From contig NC_092591.1 in assembly GCF_047663525.1 (NCBI RefSeq), positions 29,049,001 through 29,113,000 of the forward strand: a DNA stretch of 64,000 nt, read 5' to 3'. The position numbers were made by a program, and so were the translations under genes. Below, one piece after another: positions 47,014 through 58,404 of the stretch. This DNA comes from Anas platyrhynchos (Eukaryota > Chordata > Aves > Anseriformes > Anatidae). The stretch's first letter is position 1, and every line of letters starts with the position of its first letter. The notes beneath the pieces were generated by a model. It was not told the origin of the DNA and did no database searches. It was given only the letters and a program-made list of their open reading frames with translations.

Positions 47014-47019
47014 TTTATT
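47014..47019 (-). terminator. Poly(A) signal of the TNF-receptor gene
   Basis: Minus-strand AATAAA (plus TTTATT) about 440 bases after the receptor stop codon at 47462-47460. Only about 70-80 bases separate it from the CARS1 upstream YY1-type motif. Confidence 0.65.
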
Positions 47020-47459
47020 TAAGAAACAGAACGCTTCTTCGCATACCGCGTGCTCTCACCACAAACAAAACGCGATTAATTCGTAAACAAAAACGCGGTT
47101 CTGTCAAAAACAGCAGGCGCTTTAGTCTCGCAAAGAGCGCCCAGGTCCATACAGCACACGGAGGAAGGGTCCTTCTTCACAGCCTCACGAAGGAAATGTA
47201 AACTGAAGCTTCTTGCTCCCAATTTGCCGTCCAACGCTTGAGTTTCATACAGTACAACTCAAAAAGCACTTTAGTCAAAGTTGCAAACGGAGCCTGCGGC
47301 ACGATTAAGCATCGACTTAATTGCTTCTGACTCCCTGGAGGATGGTGAGGGCATCACATCCACACTGCCACTTCTGTGAGCAGTTTTTGTCATCCTTAAT
47401 TATAGGAAGTTTGTAGACATATATGTATACAGGAGCATTTCTTAAGTTAATTGAAAATG

Positions 47460-47755
47460 TTAATCTGTAGCTACTATTTTACTTACAATGTTATTACTTG
47501 TTAAAGTGTTCATTACATTATCGTAAGCCTTGGTATCTAGATACCTTAACTCATCCAGTAACTTTATAATAGATTGTTTCTCTCCCAGTGTGTTTCTCCA
47601 GATGAGAAGCATCTGGTAAGATTGTTCTTCTGTGTCATTAGGCCAGTCATAAATAATTTTATCAATATCATTTTCTTTCAGGTGAGTTCTCATAAGACGC
47701 CTCCATTTTTTCACTGGTACTTCTTTTATGAAAGCCCAAAAGCAATCTCTCAGTT
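47460..47755 (-). CDS. Death-domain terminal exon
   Basis: The acceptor CTCCCCAG lies at 47756-47763, after a long pyrimidine tract. The translation holds a death-domain six-helix pattern: VKKWRRLMRTHLKENDIDKI, then YQMLLIWRNTLGEKQSIIKL, then a final LLDEL helix. It ends IVATD followed by TAA. By eye it resembles TNFR1/TRAIL-receptor death domains more than that of FAS. Confidence 0.88.
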
Positions 47756-50700
47756 CTGGGGAGAGGAAAAAAAAAAAAAAAAAAAAAAAAACAACACAAA
47801 AAACACACACACAAAAAAAAGTTTAGGTTCTAAAATACAGATTTTTTTTTTTCCACAGTTAATATACACATTTTCCAATTACTTTTTAGCAAGAATACAT
47901 GTGCAGACCAAACAGTAGCAGCAAGGCTAGGTTTGGGACTTAAGAAGCAGAAGGACAAATAGGTTCCCTATTTATCTTAAGAAGCTAAAGATACCACTCT
48001 ACACATCTCAGAAGTAGTCTCTTCAGATGAAATACCATTCAGTAAAGGTGGTTTTGGGGACTGCATTTTATTACTGCTTACTCTTAATAAGGCTACTCAA
48101 CAGTAGCCTTTAACCACCTCACTCAGCTAACAGTACAGTTTTGCCACAGCAAGACCAGCATTAGCAAAGCCCATCACTTGGGCATTTCAGCACGTCAGCA
48201 TACTAGTTACTGGTACACATACGTGGCTTTGATGCAGTCTTTCATTTAGCAGAGATTTGACAGAAAGACTTCCTGTTCTGACCTACACCTCAGTCATTAA
48301 GGCAGTATCCCACTGCTGCACCACAGACTTGTTTAAAACATGCAAACAAATTCTGTACCCTGCTTATTCTTAAAAGCATGACTGCATTACACTGCCAGAA
48401 AAGACATACTTTAAAGTAGATCAATCCATCATCACAGTGATTGAAACTTTTCTTAAATGCAGTAATAATCCTGTTTCAGTGTATTTTACAATTAACTGAA
48501 AGCCTTCTATCTTTAAGCAATGGTTGCAAATCACTCTATTGCTTATGTAGACTAAAGTCAACAAGAAAAAAAAATCAAGGTACTGACCATTTATAGGATG
48601 CTTACCTTTTTGAGAGAGATCTTTAACAGTTATTTGATATTTTTGTTCTCGTACCTGTAATACAAAGTCGGACCATTACTTCTAGTGTGCCAGAACACTT
48701 GATTCACTTAAAAGTTATTCCTGAGCTATTTGATAGTTTACTTTCATAATACACATGCCAATAACGGGGCAGGTCAGATTTCACAGTACAGCTGAGAACA
48801 GCTGTGCTAACTTGTAAGCGAAGCAACAAAACAATGTATTTGGTGCTATTGCTAAAGAATGGCTTCTGGGTCAATACTGAATGGGAAGATGAGAGAGGCA
48901 CAGCACATTAAATGATGGACTGAAGTCTGCTTTCCCAAGATATCACTCTCCATGTGTGATATCTTGAGATATCTATAATATCTTTAAGACAAAAGGTTCC
49001 TATTTCTTATCATCCCGCCATCTATTACTCAGGGAATAGTTAAGAAATCAACTCAAATTACACATATTAGAGAACATACTATGAGATTTTTTTTCCCCCA
49101 ACTTACCATAGGATTTGCTGGCATCCTAGCACTCAATCCTTTAGATTGTGCATTCTGGTAAAAGGTAGGATTCGGCCCAGTTTTTGCAGATAATGAAGTG
49201 TCTGAAGTGATCTTCTTCCACCAATCTTGTATGGAACACCTCAAACTCTGCAGGATTGTGCCCCTCCCAGAAGGTGCAACGCTATTTTCCTCTGGTGATT
49301 GGCATGTTACATTCAAATTAACACTAGCTTGTTCCTGGTCCTCTGGACTCCTAACAGAGTTTTCACCATCTGGGTTGTCTGCATTATTTTCAGTTGTCAC
49401 TTCTGATAAAAATAGGCTTTCAGCACTACCCTCAGATGTCTGTAAAGAAAAAGAAAATTATTTAGGAGATATTTCATAGGTAGGTCTTCAAGAACAGTTT
49501 AGGTGAAGGAAATGGAATACTTGAAATCACCAGACGTCAAAGAAGTAATAGAGCTGCTGATTTGTCAAAGTGAAAAACATGTAGAAGCCACAGCTTCCAA
49601 ATGGTTTCAAAGCCTAAACCTTCATCTTGCTGGCTGTTCTGCTCCCACCAGGCTATGCGGTAAGGCTCACAGGCTACCCCCACAACAAACAGAATTTTTT
49701 TCCTCAAGGTTTCCACTGGCATGCATTAGTGCGTGCAACATCTCTGGGTCTGGAAGTACATACTACTCCTAAGGCAGGAAGGAATTAAGATGCTGTGGTA
49801 CACCCAAGCCAAGCTGACCTAGCAGCCTGCTAACAGTGACCTCAAGCCCGTTGTTGTGTAAAGGCTAATGCTCTCAGAGCTTTTGCTGAGCTGATAGAGT
49901 GGTATCAGTTCCATGTAAAAGTATGAACTTGTTTGTTTTTTTTTGCTGAATTACTTTTCCTCAAATTCACACAATCAACTTTGTTCAAAGTGAGTATCGG
50001 AGTACACTACATAGCTTTAGGGAGGGAAGCATCATTTCCAGTGTATCAATACATTAAATAAGCCTATGCCATCAAGTTCACCTCAGGCTGATGGTAACCC
50101 ACAAAGAACGGTGCAAGGATGAAGCAAACCTGGATATATCTAGTACATCAGTTTATGTTAAAAGTGGAAAGTTTTAGGCAGCTTTTTTTTATTATTATTT
50201 ATTTTACAAGTAGAAAGTAAGGGCAAGTATTGACTGTTTCTCCAGCGTGACTTGAATTTAAGGTGCAGTTCCTGCATAAGCCCATGTGATTTCTGTTTGC
50301 ACAAGGTCAACGACCCATATGTGACATCACCACATCACCAGCATGGGTAGGCAGGGATATGACACACAGTTGTACACCATTTTCCTTGAATTCACTTTGA
50401 GGGTGCAAACAGGTTAAACAAGCTGCTTCGATTTGTACAGGACAGTTCTTAAATAGGTAACCTAGTGACTGAAGGTTTACAGCATGGCTAATTTAACTGA
50501 TCAACTTTGGAAGGAAATAACATAGGAGCAATATATTTTACAGCAGTGTGGAAATAACGTAGGAGCAATATATATTTTTTACAGCAGTGTAAGTTCACTG
50601 GTACTTCTTTGGAAGGACAGCATGCTGGTGCCAAAGTAACTGGTCTCAGGAACATATCAGAATGCAACTCTCCAAATAAACTTTGTTACAGTAGCACAAG

Positions 50701-53700
50701 TACACAGGTATTACAACTTAAGTTCATGATAGTAGTATTTTGTGATAGTATTATTATTTCAGAGCTAAATGTCACCATGCACCATTTGTGATTATGTTTT
50801 TCTACTACAGTTTATTCAAAATGTAGTGTCCACCTATTCCTATGCTACACCACTCTGACTAGGTTTTCTATCATGTTCCTTCATCAGCTTCTATGAATAT
50901 ATGAAACACTGTGAATCTGGCCAGGATGTGGGAAAAGAGACAACCCAACAAAACCCAATGGGCGATTCAGATATTTGAGCCACTTATGGACCTTAAAAAG
51001 AGAGAAAAGTTTAAGGTAAAGTTTAACTGATTTTTCAGCACCTTTCCTTCAGTTGTCAAATATGTGAGTTAAAATACATTTTATTGCTTGAACTATTTTA
51101 CTGGTAAATTAGACAAGCTCATGCACAGAGTACTACTTGCTTTGGGTGAGGAACAAGGAAAGTAGCAGGGGAAGGATGTGCTACATGTGCTATGAGAAGA
51201 CTTTGGGTCCTTAAAGATCTCTTATCTTCAAAAGATATTTTAGAACTTGATGGTATGCATGATTAACTACACCAGTCAGAAGATCAAGTTCATTTCTGCC
51301 TTGCTGAGCAGTTAAGACTATAAATTCTAAATAGAAAAGCTAAATACAGGAGTACTTAACTGGTCTAGCTTCCTCTTGCTAAATACAAGACTAGCAATAA
51401 TAGTTCAGTTGGAATGGGCCTACAAAGATCATGGAAATCCAACTGCCTGACAGCTTCAGGGGTGACCCAAAAAGCTGGAGCATATTAAGGATGTTGTTGA
51501 CCATGTGTAACCGCAAGATTCTGAAGTAGTCTTTGACCACAAGAGGACAGGGTAAAACTAGCTTTAACAGTGGAACATGTGTCAGCCTTAGCATAGTAAA
51601 CACTTTTCAGGATATACTTCTGAACTAGCGTTCTCTGAGCCCCTTGACTTATGGGACAGCCTGTGATCAAGACATTGGACTACAAGGTCCTGGTCTGTAG
51701 CTTGAGATATCAGTTTAAAGGCAGGACACTCCACTTTGTCTGCTGGATCAAGAGAAGTCATCTTAAGGATTAGTATTGTAGCTTTCCTTGCATTTTGTAT
51801 GAAGCATCACACATGAAATTGATAGCTGTCATTCCCTGGGGATTATAAGCCTGAAGCAGCAGAGAACTAGTTGAATCAAGGCACCACTTGGCAAAAGTTT
51901 GCAGTGAAAGCTGGTGCTTCATCTCAGTTTTTCCACTTTCAAAACATTCTGGCCACAGGCTCTGTAATGTTTTCAATACAAGTACTGGAGAGGCCAACTC
52001 CATTGGATGCATACAAGTAAGGACTGCATGAGGCCCTATGTGAATCAGGTCTTGTTACATTTTAGGAACACACCCTATCAGACATCTACAGCAAGACAAG
52101 AATTAAAAGCTGTTTAACAGCTTAGCTGCACAAAGGTTTCAGATAAAACAGTGTATCCATTATATACTTACCAGGCTTTTTTCTACTTTGTCAGGTGAAG
52201 TGGCTGAAAAATAAGATTAACATTAGGAGACTTACTAGGAACTGCTGCAAATTAAATTTCATACAAGACTTACACACAGAACTTCTTTACACAAATCAAA
52301 AGGTCTACTACAAGCCATTTAGTTCCTTGAAATGTCCAAATGTACCCTAGCTTCCACCTACAGTGGAAACACTGTGCCATCACACAGTGAAACTGTGAAA
52401 TATAGACATGAAGATGCAGTTTGGATTTTAAGCCCCTCTTTCAAAAGAAAGGATTCCCAATTCCTGCACCTCCCCAACCTATGCTTCTTAGCATTCTCAT
52501 GGGCTATTGCAATACAAAATGAGGCATAAAATTTGACTGCAATACATGCAGTAAGTCATGATTTGAACAAAGTTTACCTTTGAAATTCAGAAGTGCTTCC
52601 AATATCATCTAACTTAATTAGTTGCAAAAACAGTTTAGTATGCAGTAATGGAAAAAAGTATTTATCAGCAGAAGATATCCATCCTCACTAAAAAAAACCA
52701 GCCACAACTATGTGCATTCATATAGGGCTAACCAACCTAACATTCACATTAAGAGGCTGAAATGATGCAAGGGCAGTGATATATTGAAAAAATACTCTAC
52801 AGCCAAATACAATGAGTGAAAAATTAATTATCTAATTAGTTGATACTTCTTGTACCACACATCTAAGCTCATGCACAGGGTTTTCCTTGCTCTTTGCCAA
52901 TACAATGCAATTAGGTGTGTGGAGGTTCCTTTTAAAGGGCCCTATGCTAGTCTTTGAGGCCAGAGCTGTTCAGTTAAAGCTTGTTCATTTTATTTACTGA
53001 ACAAAACTGGATTCTATCTTACTCAAGTTACTTAATTGAATCACAGGCTAAACAAGTGGGAGCTTATCTATTAAACAGATCCTCTATAAAGTAACACCAA
53101 AACAATAGTCTTAGTGCATGCTCTGCCTACATCTAGAAAGTTTATGGGTAGTAATCAAGCAAAGTTACCTTTATCACGTCTCAGCTTTTTAAATATAAAC
53201 ACCACCACCAGAACAGCAACCACTGAAATAATTGCAAAAATCCAAATAAGAGAAGTGTTCCCTGCAATGGAAAAGGAATAGAATCAGTGCCTGAAATACT
53301 GAAGCAGTCCCCACATGACATTGTGAAGTACAATTCTTCCCTGCCACCCTATAGAACAACCTAAACTCCACACTAGTATAAGGACCCAGCTAGCCTGTCC
53401 TAGAAAAGACACTGGGACTACCAACCAACCTGATTCCAAGTACTGGTTTGCATTGCACATTATCGCAGTAGCAGTGGGGGATTCTGTACAGAGCTGCAAA
53501 GCAAGCTCTACAAGGCTTTCAAGAGAAATATTTAAGTGGAAAAGGTATGCGAAGGATAGCTGGTTGATGTGCTATAGTGTTGGTAGGGCCTATTCCTTCC
53601 TTCTCTAGTCAGCAGAAGAGGGAAGTCACACTACACACAGCTTCTCAGACATGCTGAACAATGAGATGTTTGTGCTAGTCCTAACTTTTAACAGTGAGGA

Positions 53701-56700
53701 TGTTGCAACTCTGAAAACTCTGGCAATACATATAGCTTTTCACAAAGGTAAATGCTCTTTTGCTTGAGGTGAAGTTTAAGATGGTTTTGTCTCCCCCAGC
53801 CCCTTTGAGAACTTGTCTCTATGTTGGTCTGGGAATTACTTAATACAGAATCTCCTAAGTATGGTACAGAAGAAGTTCAAGCCACTGTTTTTACAGACCG
53901 TTTGTGTTATTAGCCAGAATTCACACACCCAACAGACCAAGCCATGTGGTATTTATGTTCCAGACCTTGATCAGGTAAGCCACATCCTAGGTCCATCGTA
54001 GCATTGCAATTCTGCACTATTTCCTTCCCTTCTGGACACCTGAAGTGGATGGCAAAACAGTTGTATCAACATTTCTAGAGTGATATACTAAACCTGTTCA
54101 TGTTCAGGCAGAGCTTAGAGACACAAACAGAACATGCATGAACAGATTTGTTAGAAATGCACCTTTTAAATAACCCAATACCTCATAAGATTAAGTAGAA
54201 GCAGAACAGCTTATATATGTTAGCCTTTAAGTGGAGCAAAAAAACCAAACACCAACAACACATGCAGTGGATGCATTATTCGTGCATAATGAGTTTTCCT
54301 CAACAAGTGGTTCTACCTCCTGAAGTTCTGCAGTGGCTGCTACAATGCTTATTCAATTGTGCATGTGGGGAAATACTAATCTGAAGACACAAAGCATGTA
54401 AGCACACAGGCATAAGCAACAAGCACAGTGGAACCAAAAATCTATATCATCTGGGTCTCAGCCTCATGTATTTTGACATTTAGAATTTAAATATATGAAT
54501 AATGCTATTTGGCTTTGAGGGAATTATACAGTCGAAGTGATGTGGTAGGTATTAAGAGCTGTGGCCCAATGTGTGTTAAGTTCACTAGAATGAAAGGAGT
54601 TGTTTATGTTCATTATTGAACTTACGTTTTACTGCATCTTTGACATATTTCACAGCCCTCAGCAGGGCAGAAATATCCTTGTTTGCATTGGCATTCAGTG
54701 TCATGTGTAGGAGTACAGGCTCTCAAGGTTATTTGGTCTAAAAATAAGAGTTAAAAATTAGTATAGAAGTTATAGCTCTATACAACTGTGCTTAAGTTAT
54801 ACCCTGGCCATAAAGGCAACATTTTTTCCCCAGCTTTGTTATTCTCAGTAAACAGAATTGCAAAAAAAAGAGCATCAGGCTTTCTGCATTAAATTCAGGG
54901 CACAAGGGTTAAGGTTTCAATGAAACTGTGGTACCGTCTCTGCACTGTCTGCACAGCAAGCATTCATCCAAGCCATTTGCATGAGCAGTATAGTCTTCCC
55001 CTTTGGTGCAAGAGACACAGCTTCCTTTCGAGTGTGGAGTAGTGCAGTGCTGGGAAACATAGGTACCTGTGGAAGAGAAGAACCGGCAGCAGCACTCTCA
55101 AGGTATTCTGTAGCATACAAGTTACCACAACAAGATGTTACAAAAACGAAACTATTTTGGTCAAAGTCCAACCCTTCCTTGCAAGGAAGCAGTATGTCAC
55201 ACGGGAACTTGTGTGACACAGCATGGCCAGGAGGCACACCTGAGCTTGCTGCTCAGACAAGGGACAGTGGCAAAGAAGGCAGACAGGCAGGCCTGCACTG
55301 GGACACACCAGGGAGCACACAGGATTCACTGCAGCAGCTCAGTGTCACTTCTTCAGCCAGCACCACACCTCACTGGAAGGGGTGTATGGCAGACATAGAA
55401 AGAATTGCTTATACCAAAAAAAAAAAAAAAGAGTAACAAGCAGATCTCTTCTTCATCTGAAGGCTCTTCAAATACAACAGATAGCCTTGTGATACTACCC
55501 AAGGGCAGTGCACTTCTTGGCACAAAGAAGAGTTAACTGCATACATTGAACAAGGCAAGTAGAACACAGCAAAGCAAAGTTCCACATACCTAACTCTCCC
55601 AGAGGAGATCAGAATTCCCCTGGGCTCACTGACCATCATGAGCCACAAAACATAAAAAGCAACCTGACTTTGAACCCTTCATCCTAAAGAGCAGGCAGAG
55701 GTTTTCTGAACAGCTGCCAAGATATCGCTCACAGTCAGTGTATTACGCAAAATGCTCTCACTTAAAATGGAGTCCAGCACCAAGAAGCCATCACAGCATT
55801 AACTTGGCTTACAATTCCACCAGCCAGAGTCTAACAACAATAATGAACCACCTCAGATGGGGAGTATGGAGACTGTCTGTCTAAAGTCTTACCTGCTGGG
55901 CACAAGACACAGCAGAGACCCTTGTGCCAGTATTCTTCCTCTCCACAGTCCTCTGCTCTGTTTCCAGACATTATCAACAGTGTAACCTACAGCAAAGACA
56001 GACAGGTGTTTAAGTGATTCAACCTGCCAGGACAGGATAGCAATCTTGGGGAGATGTTCCTGTAAAGACTTGAAAACATATTCAGGTGTTCATGGGAAGC
56101 CACAAAGGAAACCCAAACTAATTTCTGCTAAGTGCCCTGTTCACAGCAGTAATTACAATCACAAAGGATGAGTTAGAGCAGCACCACACGGTTCCAGAGC
56201 AGCAGCTGAAACGTTTTAGGAAATTATTGCCCAAGTCCCCCAGCTCCATTTTAACTTCTCTGTTCTTTTCACTAACTCACTACAAGCAAACTCCAGAGGC
56301 TAGGGTTTCTGACTGGTGCGAGGGCTTTGTTCCACTCACCCTCGGCCTACCTTAGAAGAACCGAATTCCACCTTTGAGAAAAAAATAAAACGGATACGCC
56401 CAAGGAATTTCCACACGTTTCTCACTGGCTCTAATCGTCCTCGGAAGACAAGCGAATGAGTTATCGGCAACAACCTTACCCTAACTACAGACTCAAAAAA
56501 AAGAAAGAGAAAAACTTTTTCTTTCTTTTTGAAAGAAATCCTGTACGACTATGGTAGCCCGAAGCACCAAGGAGAGGCGGCCCCGGGCCGTGGTGGCACC
56601 CGGGCACAACGCATTTGGGCCCGGAGACGGCAGCAGGAGGGCAGCCGCTCCACTTCTGCCCCGTAATGGGCGAATTTAGAGCTCGCCCGCCCGCAGCTCC

Positions 56701-57092
56701 GCTCTTCCCACTTTCTCCTCGCGGGACACCCAAAGCCTGCCCGGTAACGGGCCACCCTCCTGGCAAAGCGGGACGGCAGCGCTCTTCAGGCTGGCTGCTG
56801 CCCCCAGACCTTCCCCCGACGGAGCGCAGAGCCGCGACCCGGTGCGCGCCCCGGCCCCGTTCGCCTCCCCAGGCTTAGGAGCGCTTTGCGAACTACCCCG
56901 CACCCTCGGCGAGCACGAAGTAAAAGCGAGTTCCCAAAGTGATTGCTGGAAGCCAAGGCGGAAAACCGCACGGGGCAGGACGCCCGACTCCCAGAGAAGG
57001 AAGATTCTCCCCTCCCCATACACCCCAAAAAGAAAGAGCTGGGGGCCAGGTCTCGCACTCACCAGCAGCAGCCCCACCGCCCTGCGTCCCAT
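47460..57092 (-). CDS. TNF receptor superfamily member with death domain (Tnfrsf22/23/26 locus)
   Basis: Predicted type I membrane death receptor. Ten coding exons (minus): 57092-57063, 55986-55893, 55066-54935, 54737-54626, 54039-53966, 53261-53169, 52203-52172, 49439-49107, 48654-48606, 47755-47460. They sum to 1245 bases, 414 aa plus stop, with phases agreeing at every junction. The signal peptide starts MGRRAVGLLLVTLLIM; about residues 20-145 are Cys-rich repeats with typical CxxC spacing (CCVLCPAG, ECLLCRQC, CEICQRC); the membrane span is about 150-172 (LIWIFAIISVVAVLVVVFIF) followed by KKLRR; then a Ser/Glu-rich linker; the death domain is about 317-400 (WRRLMRTHL... YQMLLIWRNTLG...). 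Its place between CARS1 and OSBPL5 matches rodent Tnfrsf22/23/26. Which bird symbol applies is uncertain, so none is given. Confidence 0.9.
50513..50590. repeat. Imperfect tandem duplication, about 37/41 bp
   Basis: GGAAATAACATAGGAGCAAT... at 50513-50549 is repeated with small differences at 50550-50590, both ending CAGCAGTGT. It lies in the receptor intron. Confidence 0.85.
51397..51550 (-). mobile_element. Old CR1-type LINE fragment
   Basis: The plus-strand text GTTGGAATGGGCCTACAAAG, then GATCATGGAAATCCAACTGC and TTCAGGGGTGACC, resembles the antisense 3' region of bird CR1 elements as I recall them. Similarity fades after about 51550. It is intronic in the receptor gene; orientation and limits are approximate. 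Confidence 0.55.
53169..53261 (-). CDS. Transmembrane exon of the receptor
   Basis: It encodes NTSLIWIFAIISVVAVLVVV and then FIFKKLRRDK: a 20-residue hydrophobic span with a basic stop-transfer stretch. Acceptor TTGCAG, donor GTAACT. Confidence 0.9.
53966..54039 (-). CDS. Small receptor exon, end of third Cys-rich repeat
   Basis: A 74-base exon, acceptor CACTTCAG and donor CAAG|GTCTGG, encoding TCPEGKEIVQNCNATMDLGC plus GLPDQ. It was found because exons 54737-54626 and 53261-53169 do not join in phase. This exon repairs the frame and supplies the expected CRD cysteines and an N-glycosylation site (NAT). Confidence 0.85.
56495..56530. repeat. A/T-rich inverted repeat
   Basis: An AAAGAAAGAGAAAAA arm is followed after about one base by TTTTTCTTTCTTT, a near-perfect hairpin in receptor intron 1. 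Confidence 0.7.
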
Positions 57093-57350
57093 CGCGGCAC
57101 CCAAGCGCTTCCTCCCTGCTCGCCCGGAGCAGGAGGTGGTGCCACCGCCCCCTTTATCCGCCCCGGGGCGTCCCGCCCCCGCTCTGCCCCGCTGCCTGCC
57201 ACCCTTTTCCTTTGCCGAAGCGCTGATTTGCAAAGGCAAGAGGGCAGCCAGGTAGTACCAGAAGGGAGTGGCCCCACTGCGAGCAAAGTGAGGAAAAGAG
57301 GATAGAGCGGTAGTACATATTCTGGTGGCGCGCTTCATGCCGACAGCGAA
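56550..57350 (-). promoter_or_regulatory. CpG-rich promoter of the receptor gene
   Basis: CpG-rich block around exon 1. Upstream of the ATG (57092) the minus strand has a TATA-like GGATAAAG (plus CTTTATCC at 57152-57159) flanked by GC boxes CCGCCCC/GCCCCC. It would place transcription start near 57125, giving a very short 5' UTR. The start site is inferred. Confidence 0.55.
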
Positions 57351-57898
57351 CAAGAGGAAACTTTAGGAAATGGCTCGGCTCCACCCAAAGCTCACGTCTG
57401 GCTTCTGAAGGGCTACTTGCTGACCACAAAAAGGGGGGCAGAAGGGGAATTTTCAAAAAAAAAACCGCACAAACTGGCTGCATAACCGGGTTTTCTTATT
57501 CCTCCAACGACTTCTAATTTTTTTCAACAGCAGGTATTGCTCCGAGAGAGATAGCAACAGCCATGAGTTTCTTCAATAAAAGTTTTCATCCTCTGCATGC
57601 ACATAACCGGCACGTAGGAACATTCACCTCCAGATGTTGAAATTGGATTAAAATTAATAGCACAAGGATGCAGAGAATTTTCCTTTTAGGATTATTTTTA
57701 ATCCCTTGTGGCAGTAAATACTTCTCTTCTGCTGATGCGTAATTAGTTTATATAGGTTAATAGTTTCTTTCATTGAACTGCTCCTCTCTTGGTAACATTT
57801 GGTTTATATGACTGCAGTAATAAGTCCTAGTAAAATCCCTGTGGGCACACAGTTTTGTAAAATGGAAAGGATCCAAAGAATTTTAAACATTCACCTAG

Positions 57899-58375
57899 TG
57901 TTATGAATTCTGAGACAATTTAGCTTTATAAGATTTATTTATGGGGTCAATAAAAGGCAAGCAAACAGTGCTGGGTGCACGGGGAGTCTGGGCTCCTCCA
58001 ACACACACACACATTACATCAGGTGGCTGGTTTTTATGCTCCTAGGCTAATACATATTCATTACTACTTCTAGAAAAGGCAAGGTTATTATAATTAGTTC
58101 CTGGAATCCGAACCATCCCACTTGCACATGTGTATCAGTCTCCGGTGGTCCCTCTGGGGGTCTCTCGTGCTGAAGGCTCGTAGTCTTCCTCCCAGGCTTT
58201 TTCCTTGTCCTTCTCCTTTGTCCATCTTGGCTGGATGTCAGAGACTTCCGCAGCATCCCATGCAATAGTCACAATAGTTAGCAGTTATTTTTGACCGCAC
58301 CCCCCCAGGTATCAGAGGCTCAAGGTTTACCCTTCAAGCCCTCTATTAACACAAATTGCTGAAACATTCCTTACA
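57899..58375 (-). repeat. 3' LTR of the ERV, full length
   Basis: 477 bases with TG...CA ends (TGTAAGGAATG at its minus-strand start, CATAACA at its end), preceded by a purine-rich tract. It has a TATA-like GCATAAAAAC (plus 58031-58039) and AATAAA (plus TTTATT at 57934-57939), so U3, R and a short U5 can be outlined. The U3 part matches 60802-61185. Confidence 0.88.
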
Positions 58376-58394
58376 ATCCCTCATCTTCTTTTAA
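58376..58394 (-). promoter_or_regulatory. Polypurine tract of the ERV
   Basis: Minus-strand AAAAGAAGATGAGGGAT directly before the TGTAAGG start of the 3' LTR. This is the expected place and composition for the plus-strand primer. Confidence 0.75.
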
Positions 58395-58404
58395 TAGTCT
58401 CAAT

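Noticed and set aside
54981-55436. 151-aa plus-strand ORF
   Set aside because: Antisense to receptor exon 55066-54935 and intron; no similarity recognised.
56485-57353. Several overlapping ORFs up to 225 aa around receptor exon 1
   Set aside because: GC-rich promoter DNA; only the ten-codon exon 57092-57063 fits the spliced receptor.
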